A stretch of 10,331 nt of DNA from an uncultured Acidobacteriota bacterium (lineage in GTDB: Bacteria > Acidobacteriota > Terriglobia > Bryobacterales > Bryobacteraceae): positions 1-10,331 of the forward strand of contig CALFYN010000876.1 of the NCBI GenBank assembly GCA_937952345.1. Reading direction: 5' to 3'. The position numbers were made by a program, and so were the translations under genes. Position 1 is the stretch's first letter, and every line of letters starts with the position of its first letter. The notes below the pieces were generated by a model. The model was not told the origin of the DNA, ran no database searches, and worked only from the letters and a program-made list of their open reading frames with translations. Positions 1-5,763 of the stretch are shown here, one piece after another.

Positions 1-48
1 GCCCTGAAAAGGCTGGCGTCGGCGGTTCGATTCCGTCCCTGGCCACCA
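1..48 (+). tRNA. tRNA-Phe (GAA anticodon), 5' end cut by window edge
   Basis: This is the 3' part of a phenylalanine tRNA. The anticodon loop CTGAAAA lies at 4-10 with anticodon GAA at 6-8, and GCC (1-3) pairs with GGC (11-13). A 5-nt variable loop follows at 16-20. The T arm is GGCGG-TTCGATT-CCGTC (21-37), the acceptor strand is 38-44, the discriminator base is A45, and an encoded CCA lies at 46-48. The distance from anticodon to CCA fits a standard 76-nt tRNA exactly, so about 28 nt lie upstream of the window. The visible part looks intact and functional, unlike the tRNA relic at 242-317. Confidence 0.93.
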
Positions 49-50
49 CC

Positions 51-200
51 CCTAAGTTCCGCGGCTGGCTCTACGACATTAATGTGGGCAGTCTCCCCTT
101 CGTTGACGCCATGGAAGGTACCGCGCCGGATCATGCGGTCTGTGATAAGCCCAAATAGCCGTTCGACCTGATTCAGCCAGGAACCAGCAAACTTCTTCCA
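51..200 (-). pseudogene. IS630-family transposase, C-terminal remnant
   Basis: On the minus strand, reading down from 200, one frame gives KKFAGSWLNQVERLFGLITD and continues RMIRRGTFHGVNE to about position 99. SWLNQVERxF followed by RRGxF is the hallmark of the C-terminal end of IS630-type DDE transposases. The glutamate of the NQVE motif (codon 162-164) is the position of the third catalytic acidic residue. Nothing upstream of about 200 continues the family (no first or second catalytic Asp), and homology fades after about 99. This is therefore a fragment of perhaps 35-45 residues, not a working gene. No terminal inverted repeat was found. It lies directly downstream of tRNA-Phe in antisense orientation, which suggests an old insertion beside the tRNA. 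A 79-residue frame over the same DNA (79-318, minus) is a shadow. Confidence 0.6.
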
Positions 201-229
201 CACTATTCCCATATCCCTTTGAATCATAA

Positions 230-559
230 TCATTTGAAAATAGGGGTGTTTGGAGATTGCACCTGGCGCCGCCTTGGGCGCAGGCGGTCGCGTGTTCGAA
301 TCGCACCACCCCGACCAATGAAAACTAGGGATGAGAGCCTCTTGAGGCCCTCGGCCAATTCTCGAAGCTTGCTGGTTCCGATCAGGCCAATCACTTGTCC
401 CTTATCCAAGACAGGTGCAAAATCAAATCGTCCATCCTCCAACTTTCGCAATGTTTGTCCGCAGACCGTACGATCATGATGGCAGATGCACCGTTCTGCG
501 GGCGTGGAGATGCGAGCGACGTCCATTTCGGATGCCAATATGTGGTTCATGTCAATCAC
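230..559 (-). pseudogene. Truncated CBS-domain-like fragment running through a tRNA relic
   Basis: A minus-strand frame from GTG 559 (or ATG 550) to TGA at 230 encodes about 109 residues. Residues 25-70 (TVCGQTLRKLEDGRFDFAPV, then LDKGQVIGLIGTSKLRELAE) resemble one CBS motif: a helix, a 'faPVlDkgqviGlI' strand pair and a final helix. CBS domains normally come in pairs and bind adenosyl ligands; here only one is visible. From about residue 80 the frame is merely the antisense of the tRNA-Pro relic (a GRGGAIRTRDRLRPRRR-type peptide, a familiar annotation artefact). The protein has therefore lost its natural C-terminus or is not expressed at all. Base composition is closer to AT-neutral than in the neighbouring genes. 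The CBS assignment is by eye and tentative. Confidence 0.4.
242..317 (+). pseudogene. Degenerate tRNA-Pro (UGG) relic
   Basis: The 76 nt from A242 to the CCA at 315-317 have the length and layout of a tRNA-Pro. The acceptor strands are AGGGGTG (242-248) and CACCCCG (307-313), which pair at six of seven positions with an A-G clash at the first. The anticodon loop CTTGGGC (273-279) carries TGG at 275-277. The variable loop is CGGTC (285-289) and the T loop is TTCGAAT (295-301). Several elements are broken: the anticodon stem GCCGC/GCAGG has two mismatches, the T stem GCGTG/CGCAC has a C-A mismatch, and no D stem forms in 249-267, where bacterial tRNA-Pro normally has a GCGC-type stem. The 3' half is much better kept than the 5' half. 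I call it a pseudogene, possibly left by an integration event; a diverged functional tRNA is less likely. Confidence 0.6.
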
Positions 560-574
560 CCGAAAATAAGGTGC

Positions 575-2026
575 CTAAACAAACCGCATATTCTCCACAA
601 AAGCCTCTTGAAACTCCCGATCCCCGGCCAACTCCACATGCCGCGTCACACCTAACGCCGCACCCACCAGTTCGCGTCGGCGCGAAGTATTCAACAACAG
701 CATCCGAGCCCCCCGCACCGCGCTATTGCCCACCGGCGTCACCGGCGCATCCCATGCCGGCAGCAGCCCGATCCGCCGCGCGCTCTCCACGCGCACGTAA
801 TTCCCAAACGCCCCGGCGAGGTAAATGGTCTCTACATCTTCCGTCGCCGCGCCAAGCTGTTTTCGTAGTATTTCCAAGCCCGCCGCAATGGCGCCCTTGG
901 CCAACTGCAATTCCCGGAAATCTGACTGCGATAACTGTACCGCCCCTTCCAACCGTAACGCCCCGCCGGCCAGCCGCCCCGATGCCGCCACCAATCCCAG
1001 CGACAATCCCACTGCTGCCGCATCCACCAATCCACTGCCGCAGATCCCGCGAGCCTCGCCACCACCCAGCACATGGCACCGCAATCCGCCTTCGCCCGTG
1101 ACCTCCACACGGTCAATCGCGCCATCGCCGGCACGCATCCCCATGCGAATGCGTCCGCCTTCGAATGCCGGTCCCGCGGCCGTCGATGCGCACAATATGC
1201 CGTCCCGATTGCCCAGCGCAATCTCGCCATTGGTGCCGAGATCCATCAGCGCCACCACGCGCGAAGACTCCGCCATGCCGCAGGCCACCAATCCGGCCAG
1301 CAGATCGCTGCCTACGAATCCACCTACGCACGGCAGGAATGTCACCACACCGGCATTCCAGCCGAGATCCGTACCCGCGAACGATCGCGCTCCCAATGAC
1401 GGAGATGAGAAAGGCACATGCGACAGCGGCTCGACACTCTCCCCGCAGAAGAGGTGATGCATCGCCGTATTGCCGCACAGCAGCACCTCGCGCACTTCGC
1501 GGCCCCGCGCTATCTCCGCCAGCATCACGCCCACCGTGCCGCGAATACGCTCCGTCAGCACGCCCGGTTCGCGCAGGTCAAACTCAATGCGGCTCATCAC
1601 GTCGCTGCCGTGGCGCCCTTGCGGATTCAATCCCGTGAGCACACCGCAAATATCACCGGTGGCCAGATCCACCAGTTCCACCACCAGCGTGGTCGTACCC
1701 AGATCCACCACCGCGCCGAAACCTTCCGCCGGTTCCACCGCCACACGCGAATCGTCGGTCAGAATGCGCGCCGACCACTGTTCGATATCGAGTGTCACCG
1801 GCACACTGGCATCCGCCTGGCAGGCCAGTCGCCACCCCGCAGCCAACTCCTCTTCCGTCAGCGCCTCGCGCATTCCCTCGGTGATCGGGATCGCGCCGTC
1901 CACCAACCGCACCCGGCATCCTCCACATGCCGAGCAGCCGCCACAAGGAAACTCCAGGCCCAATTGAAACAATTGATCCGATAATGTTCGCCCCGGCTCC
2001 GGCTTCAGCCCGACGTATTCCGCCAC
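575..2026 (-). CDS. RACo-like corrinoid reductive activator (2Fe-2S plus ASKHA/DUF4445)
   Basis: A 483-residue protein matching activators of corrinoid methyltransferase systems, which return inactive Co(II) corrinoid to Co(I) in an ATP-dependent way. The N-terminal ferredoxin-like domain has Cys28, Cys34, Cys37 and Cys69 (CX5CX2CX31C, plus an extra Cys31), suited to a [2Fe-2S] cluster. From about residue 103 the actin-like ATPase domain begins with VVDLGTTTLVVELVDL. MDLGTNGEI, GPAFEGG, GICGSGLVD and LAGAFGNY follow, all typical of the DUF4445 part of RACo proteins. The start is GTG; a GAGG ribosome site (2034-2037) lies 7 nt upstream and overlaps the stop of the preceding gene. An in-frame TGA just upstream (2036-2038) excludes an earlier start, so the ferredoxin domain lacks the usual first strands. 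It is the last gene of the leftward operon. The activator role is family knowledge; the partner is inferred to be the corrinoid protein at 3789-4427. Confidence 0.88.
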   Translation of the reverse strand: MAEYVGLKPEPGRTLSDQLFQLGLEFPCGGCSACGGCRVRLVDGAIPITEGMREALTEEELAAGWRLACQADASVPVTLDIEQWSARILTDDSRVAVEPAEGFGAVVDLGTTTLVVELVDLATGDICGVLTGLNPQGRHGSDVMSRIEFDLREPGVLTERIRGTVGVMLAEIARGREVREVLLCGNTAMHHLFCGESVEPLSHVPFSSPSLGARSFAGTDLGWNAGVVTFLPCVGGFVGSDLLAGLVACGMAESSRVVALMDLGTNGEIALGNRDGILCASTAAGPAFEGGRIRMGMRAGDGAIDRVEVTGEGGLRCHVLGGGEARGICGSGLVDAAAVGLSLGLVAASGRLAGGALRLEGAVQLSQSDFRELQLAKGAIAAGLEILRKQLGAATEDVETIYLAGAFGNYVRVESARRIGLLPAWDAPVTPVGNSAVRGARMLLLNTSRRRELVGAALGVTRHVELAGDREFQEAFVENMRFV

Positions 2027-2035
2027 GCAACAGCC

Positions 2036-3046
2036 TCAGTTCCGGCTACAGGCGAAGCGCGCCATCGCCATCATGTTCTCTTCCGGTGTGCCGCGTGTGA
2101 CCTCGCAACCCGCGCCGACGATATAGCGCCGCCCTGCCTGCCTGTGGCATTCCTCGAAAGCAGCCGTAACCGATTCCGGAGTTCCATCGCGAAGCGCGCG
2201 CACCGGGTCAATATTCCCCAGCAGCACCTGATTCTCCCCCATCGCCGCGCGCGCCTCTCCTAACGGCGAAAGAAAATCCAGATCCACGATGTCGGCGCCT
2301 GTCTGCCCCATTCCGGCCAAAATCTTCCGTGTATTTCCGCAGATGTGCAGCCGCACCAGGACACCCATCTCGCGGATTGACGCAACCAGTTTCGTCTCGT
2401 AAGGCTGTACGAACTTCGTGTACAGCCGGGGCCCGATCAAAGAGGCCGCCGCGTCGCCAATTCCGATCAGTGTTGCACCTGCTTCCACCTGCGCCCGTGC
2501 AAACGCAATCTCCATCGCCACGACATACTCAAACAAATCCAATACGAATGCCTCATCGTCGTAGAAATCGAGCATCAATGTATTCACGCCCCGCAGATCC
2601 GCACCCATGGCGCACGGACCTTCCACCCAACCCTCCACCATCCGCGTCTCACCCGCCTGTGAAGCCAGCAGCGCCGCACCCTCCACGCGGTCTTTCATCC
2701 GCGGGCTGGAGTCGATCGAAGGCAGGCGTAGCGTCCGCAGTGTGGCTTTGTCTGCCAACAACGCCGCGCTCTCGACAATCGCCGGCGGCTGATTCTCAAA
2801 CCACTCGATCTTCGCTCCCAGGTCTGAAGCCTCGCGGGCCGGATCCGAAATCACCGAGACATAGTCGAATCCGTAATGCTCCGCCACGGCGATCTGCGCC
2901 TCCGCCAGCACATGGTGATCCGTCGCATAGCGCCGGTACGGGACGCCAATCCCGTCAGCCGCGAACATCATCGTGATCGGCATCAGCGGCAGATGGTCTA
3001 CCGCCTCGCCAGCCACCATCGCGCGAATCCGCTCCTTGCCTGTCAT
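2036..3046 (-). CDS. URO-D family methyltransferase, MtaA/MtbA/CmuA-like (zinc type)
   Basis: 336 residues with the uroporphyrinogen decarboxylase fold as used by methylcobamide methyltransferases. It opens with TGKERIRAMVAGEAVDHLPL, a typical URO-D start. The zinc-thiolate signature is visible: His234 and Cys236 in RLHICGNT and Cys314 in GAGCEVTRGTPEEN, matching the H-x-C...C set that MtaA/MtbA use to activate a thiol acceptor. This argues against haem synthesis, because true HemE lacks this set. In methanogens the acceptor is coenzyme M; here it is unknown and may be another thiol or a folate. The start codon overlaps the stop of the DUF1638 gene (ATGA, 3043-3046), with a GGGAG site 6 nt upstream, so the two are probably translationally coupled. 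The gene ends 9 bp before the activator, in the same reading frame. Its likely partner is the corrinoid protein of the same operon. Confidence 0.88.
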   Translation of the reverse strand: MTGKERIRAMVAGEAVDHLPLMPITMMFAADGIGVPYRRYATDHHVLAEAQIAVAEHYGFDYVSVISDPAREASDLGAKIEWFENQPPAIVESAALLADKATLRTLRLPSIDSSPRMKDRVEGAALLASQAGETRMVEGWVEGPCAMGADLRGVNTLMLDFYDDEAFVLDLFEYVVAMEIAFARAQVEAGATLIGIGDAAASLIGPRLYTKFVQPYETKLVASIREMGVLVRLHICGNTRKILAGMGQTGADIVDLDFLSPLGEARAAMGENQVLLGNIDPVRALRDGTPESVTAAFEECHRQAGRRYIVGAGCEVTRGTPEENMMAMARFACSRN

Positions 3047-3774
3047 GACTGACTCCCTTCGATGCGGATAATCTGCTCATCGAAACTCGCCACCATCTTC
3101 CCGCCGGGCGGCACTACCACGAAATCGTGCTCCGGCCAGTCGCCGTTGACCAGTTGCCGCAGCCAGTGCAAGCTGCCCCGCACCTTCGTGAAACTCCAAC
3201 CGTGTTCCGCCGCCTCAGCGCGGGCCTGCTCTTCAAAACGGCCATCGGGCTCCAAACCCGACTCGATGTACGTCATTTGCCGGTAATGCTGCCGGTAGCG
3301 CGTGAATTCCTCGAAGAGATAGCGCCCGTTCTCTTCGCCATATTTCTCGATCAACTCGCTGAGCGTGGTCCCCACGGGACTCTTGCCCATGGAAAGCTGT
3401 TGCAGGCCCTTGCCGCGCTCCAGCCAACCCGTGGAACGGAAGTACGTACCCGGATTCGCTTCGAAAAACTCCGCGTACAGTTCGCGGCTCCCCATCAGCA
3501 GTGCGATGCAATCATGAGCCCGCGGCGCCACCAGCGGCACATCGCGAGCCTCCAGTCCGTGCAGTCCGTTGCCGCACAAGGCATATCCCATCAGCACCGC
3601 ATCGCAAGCGTCCGCCGCGTCGATCCGCTTCTGCAGTTCCGCACGCATTGCCTTGCCGCCCAAATCATGCAGCCCTTTGCTGAGAAACTGCACGTCCACC
3701 TGATGCGGGGAATGCGCCACCGCATCGCACATCTCGCGAAACAGCACCTCGCAGCTAATCAACTGAAACCGCAT
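3043..3774 (-). CDS. DUF1638 domain-containing protein
   Basis: A 243-residue protein with the family signature in order: LMGYALCGNGLHGL (residues 61-74), VPLVAPRAHDCIALLMGS (79-96) and GTYFRSTGWLERG (109-121). Cys8, Cys67, His87 and Cys89 are candidates for a metal or corrinoid contact, but no function has been proven to my knowledge. Family members are often found beside MtaA/MtbA-like methyltransferases, corrinoid proteins and RACo activators, exactly as here. It lies 14 bp after the corrinoid protein gene and overlaps the methyltransferase gene by 4 bp, so it is very likely co-produced with them. No signal peptide or membrane segment is seen, so it is probably cytoplasmic. The C-terminal third (about 165-243) is rich in charged residues and ends in a strand-rich VVPPGGKMV segment. 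Family call is firm; role is inferred from context only. Confidence 0.85.
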   Translation of the reverse strand: MRFQLISCEVLFREMCDAVAHSPHQVDVQFLSKGLHDLGGKAMRAELQKRIDAADACDAVLMGYALCGNGLHGLEARDVPLVAPRAHDCIALLMGSRELYAEFFEANPGTYFRSTGWLERGKGLQQLSMGKSPVGTTLSELIEKYGEENGRYLFEEFTRYRQHYRQMTYIESGLEPDGRFEEQARAEAAEHGWSFTKVRGSLHWLRQLVNGDWPEHDFVVVPPGGKMVASFDEQIIRIEGSQS

Positions 3775-3788
3775 CGCTGAGGCGGCCT

Positions 3789-4427
3789 TCAGCCCGCCGC
3801 CACCAATCGCCGGGCCGCGGACACCGCCGCCGTCGCATTCTCGCTGTAGGCATCCGCACCTACCTGATCTGCGAACTGCTGCGTGACGGGAGCACCGCCC
3901 ACCATCACTTTCACCTTGTCGCGCACACCGGCGGTTTTCAGCGCTTCAATGGTCATCTTGATCGACGGCATGGTCACCGTCAGCAGAGCCGACAAGGCCA
4001 CGATATTCGCCCCCGTCGATTGCACCGCATCGATGAACTTCTGCGGCGCCACATCGGCTCCCAGATCGATGACCTCGAAGCCGCCGCCTTCGAGCAGCGA
4101 GGCCACCAGATTCTTTCCGATGTCGTGCAGATCGCCTTTCACCGTGCCGATCACTACTTTGCCCGCCGGCTTCGCCCCCGACGCCGCCAGCAGCGGACGC
4201 AACGGATCGAGCGCCGCCTTCATCGCCCGCGCCGACAGCAGCAGTTCGGGCACGAAGAACTCCTCACACTCATAGCGCCGGCCCACCTCATCCATGGCCG
4301 GGACCATGTATTTCTGGATCAGAGCCAGGGCATCTTCGCCCGCGGCGATGGCCTCCTTCGCGGCCGCGCCCGCTGTCTTCGCGTCACCGTCTATGATCGC
4401 CTGCCGTAAGCTGTCCAGATCCGCCAT
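3789..4427 (-). CDS. Methyltransferase cognate corrinoid protein (MtaC/MtbC/MtmC-like)
   Basis: 212 residues in two domains. A helical N-terminal cap (about 1-85) contains EEFFVPELLLSARAMKAAL. A Rossmann-like B12-binding domain (about 88-212) has the lower-ligand motif GDLHDIG (His101), then SALLT (146-150) and MVGGAPV (176-181). These are the standard contacts for base-off/His-on cobalamin, and the length fits free-standing corrinoid proteins of methyltransferase systems. It shuttles a methyl group between two methyltransferases in the cytoplasm. I chose ATG 4427 because the protein then starts MADLDSLRQAI like its family, with a GAGG site (4436-4439) 8 nt upstream. The longer open frame to 4925 is antisense to the divergent gene and was not used. 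First gene of the operon 4427 to 575. Confidence 0.93.
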   Translation of the reverse strand: MADLDSLRQAIIDGDAKTAGAAAKEAIAAGEDALALIQKYMVPAMDEVGRRYECEEFFVPELLLSARAMKAALDPLRPLLAASGAKPAGKVVIGTVKGDLHDIGKNLVASLLEGGGFEVIDLGADVAPQKFIDAVQSTGANIVALSALLTVTMPSIKMTIEALKTAGVRDKVKVMVGGAPVTQQFADQVGADAYSENATAAVSAARRLVAAG

Positions 4428-4484
4428 GGAAGTAACCTCGTAAAGAGAACTTTGGTCGCTAGGTTGCTCAGCAATTCGCGTGCC
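4428..4484. promoter_or_regulatory. 57-bp divergent control region with a short inverted repeat
   Basis: This gap separates the start codons of the corrinoid operon (leftward) and the second URO-D gene (rightward), so any promoters for the two must lie here or inside the coding ends. It holds the perfect 11-bp inverted repeat TTGCTcAGCAA at 4464-4474 (5-bp arms), a possible operator. I see no convincing -35/-10 pair, and the gap is far too short for a cobalamin riboswitch. The only clear signal is the GAGG ribosome site of the leftward gene at 4436-4439. The role of the repeat is a guess. Confidence 0.35.
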
Positions 4485-5753
4485 ATGACATCCCGCGAAC
4501 GTGTGCTTGCCAGTCTCAATCACCAATCCCCCGATTTCATCCCCGTCGATTTCGGCTCCTCGTCGGTCACCGGGATGCATGCCAGTTGCGTTGCCGCCCT
4601 GCGCGATTTCCATGGTCTCGAACGGCGCCTGGTCAAGATCTGGGAGCCGACGCAGATGCTTGGCTGGATCGACGAAGATCTGAAGCAGGTACTGGCGATC
4701 GACACCGAAGCCGTCTTTCCGCGGAAAGCCAACTTTGGACTTGTTCTCGACAGTTGGAAACCCTGGCGCATGCCCGACGGTCTGGAAGTCCTGGTGCCCG
4801 GCAATTTTCATGTCACTGTCGATGCGAACGGTGACACGCTCATCCATCCGCACGGCGACCGCGATGCGCCTCCCTCCGGCCGTATGCCCGCCGGGGGGTA
4901 TTTTTTCGACGCCATTATTCGCCAACCGCCCATAGACGAAGACAGCCTGAATCCCGAAGATAACGTCGAGGAGTTTACGCTACTCACGGATGCCGACCTG
5001 GACTATCTGGCGCAATCCGCCGCCGCGGCGCGCGCCACCGGGCGTGCCGTCATCGGCAAGTTCGGCTCCGGCTTTGGGGATATCGCCGTCGTGCCCGGTA
5101 CCGGCCTGAAGCATCCCAAAGGCATCCGCGACGTCGCCGAATGGTACATGTCCATCCGTAGCCGCCCGGACTACATCCATGGGGTATTCAGCCGCCAGTG
5201 CGACATTCTGATCGAGAACCTTCGCCGCGCCCACGCGCGACTCGGCCAGAACATCGATGTCCTCTACCTGTGCGGCACCGATTTCGGAACCCAGACGTCT
5301 ACCTTCTGCTCCGCCAACACCTTCCGCGACCTTTGGTTTCCTTACTACAAGCGCATCAACGATTGGGTGCATCGGAACACCACCTGGAAGACGTTTAAAC
5401 ACTCCTGCGGCTCCGTAATTAAGTTCCTGCCGCTCTTTATCGAGGCCGGATTCGATATTCTCAATCCCGTGCAGATATCTGCTTCCGGCATGGATCCCGA
5501 ACACCTGAAGTCCACCTACGGCAAGCAACTGACGTTCTGGGGCGGCGGCGTTGATACCCAGAAAACCCTCGCCTTCGGAACCCCCCAGGAAGTGCACGAT
5601 CAGGTTGCCCGGCACTGCGACATCTTTTCCCCTGGCGGGGGATATGTGTTCAACGCCGTCCACAATGTGCAAGCCCGTACTCCGGTGGAGAATATCGACG
5701 CCATGTTTCGCGCGGCCAGCCACAGGCCACCTGCGCCACTTCGCGCAAACTGA
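4485..5753 (+). CDS. URO-D family protein, probable corrinoid-linked methyltransferase, divergent type
   Basis: 422 residues, longer than the zinc-type paralogue across the promoter region. The TSRERVLASLNHQSPDFIPV opening is typical of the uroporphyrinogen decarboxylase superfamily (COG0407) and fixes the start at ATG 4485 rather than the TTG at 4452; no clear ribosome site is seen. The central and C-terminal parts carry FKHSCGSV (His306, Cys308), AGFDILNPVQ, FWGGGVDTQ (351-359) and PGGGYVFNAVHNVQ (383-396). The usual third zinc ligand, a GC pair before a TPxEN segment, is missing: the equivalent stretch reads GGGYVFNAVHN, so His393 or another residue may substitute. An insertion of about 80 residues near the front (about 75-160) also sets it apart. 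It may be the first methyltransferase that loads the corrinoid protein. Haem synthesis is unlikely. The family call is firm, the substrate is unknown. Confidence 0.85.
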   Translation: MTSRERVLASLNHQSPDFIPVDFGSSSVTGMHASCVAALRDFHGLERRLVKIWEPTQMLGWIDEDLKQVLAIDTEAVFPRKANFGLVLDSWKPWRMPDGLEVLVPGNFHVTVDANGDTLIHPHGDRDAPPSGRMPAGGYFFDAIIRQPPIDEDSLNPEDNVEEFTLLTDADLDYLAQSAAAARATGRAVIGKFGSGFGDIAVVPGTGLKHPKGIRDVAEWYMSIRSRPDYIHGVFSRQCDILIENLRRAHARLGQNIDVLYLCGTDFGTQTSTFCSANTFRDLWFPYYKRINDWVHRNTTWKTFKHSCGSVIKFLPLFIEAGFDILNPVQISASGMDPEHLKSTYGKQLTFWGGGVDTQKTLAFGTPQEVHDQVARHCDIFSPGGGYVFNAVHNVQARTPVENIDAMFRAASHRPPAPLRAN

Positions 5754-5763
5754 GCCTTTTGCC

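Noticed and set aside
415..1101. Rightward frames over the activator gene (415-1101, 825-1457, 1418-1984)
   Set aside because: They are shadows of the activator gene with low-complexity Pro/Arg/Ala-rich products and no motif.
2027..2038. Possible readthrough of TGA joining the methyltransferase and the activator
   Set aside because: The frame is shared, but there is a GAGG site and a GTG start right after the stop, and no recoding element is visible. Two separate proteins are the simpler reading.
2036..3046. Haem biosynthesis enzyme HemE
   Set aside because: The HxC...C zinc set and the corrinoid operon context fit a methylcobamide methyltransferase, not uroporphyrinogen decarboxylase proper.
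4428..4484. Cobalamin riboswitch for the corrinoid operon
   Set aside because: The gap is 57 bp, far shorter than a B12 riboswitch, and no B12-box-like sequence is visible.
4428..4925. Upstream extension of the corrinoid protein frame to 4925
   Set aside because: The extra residues are antisense to the divergent URO-D gene, do not resemble the family, and ATG 4427 has a good GAGG site and a family-like N-terminus.
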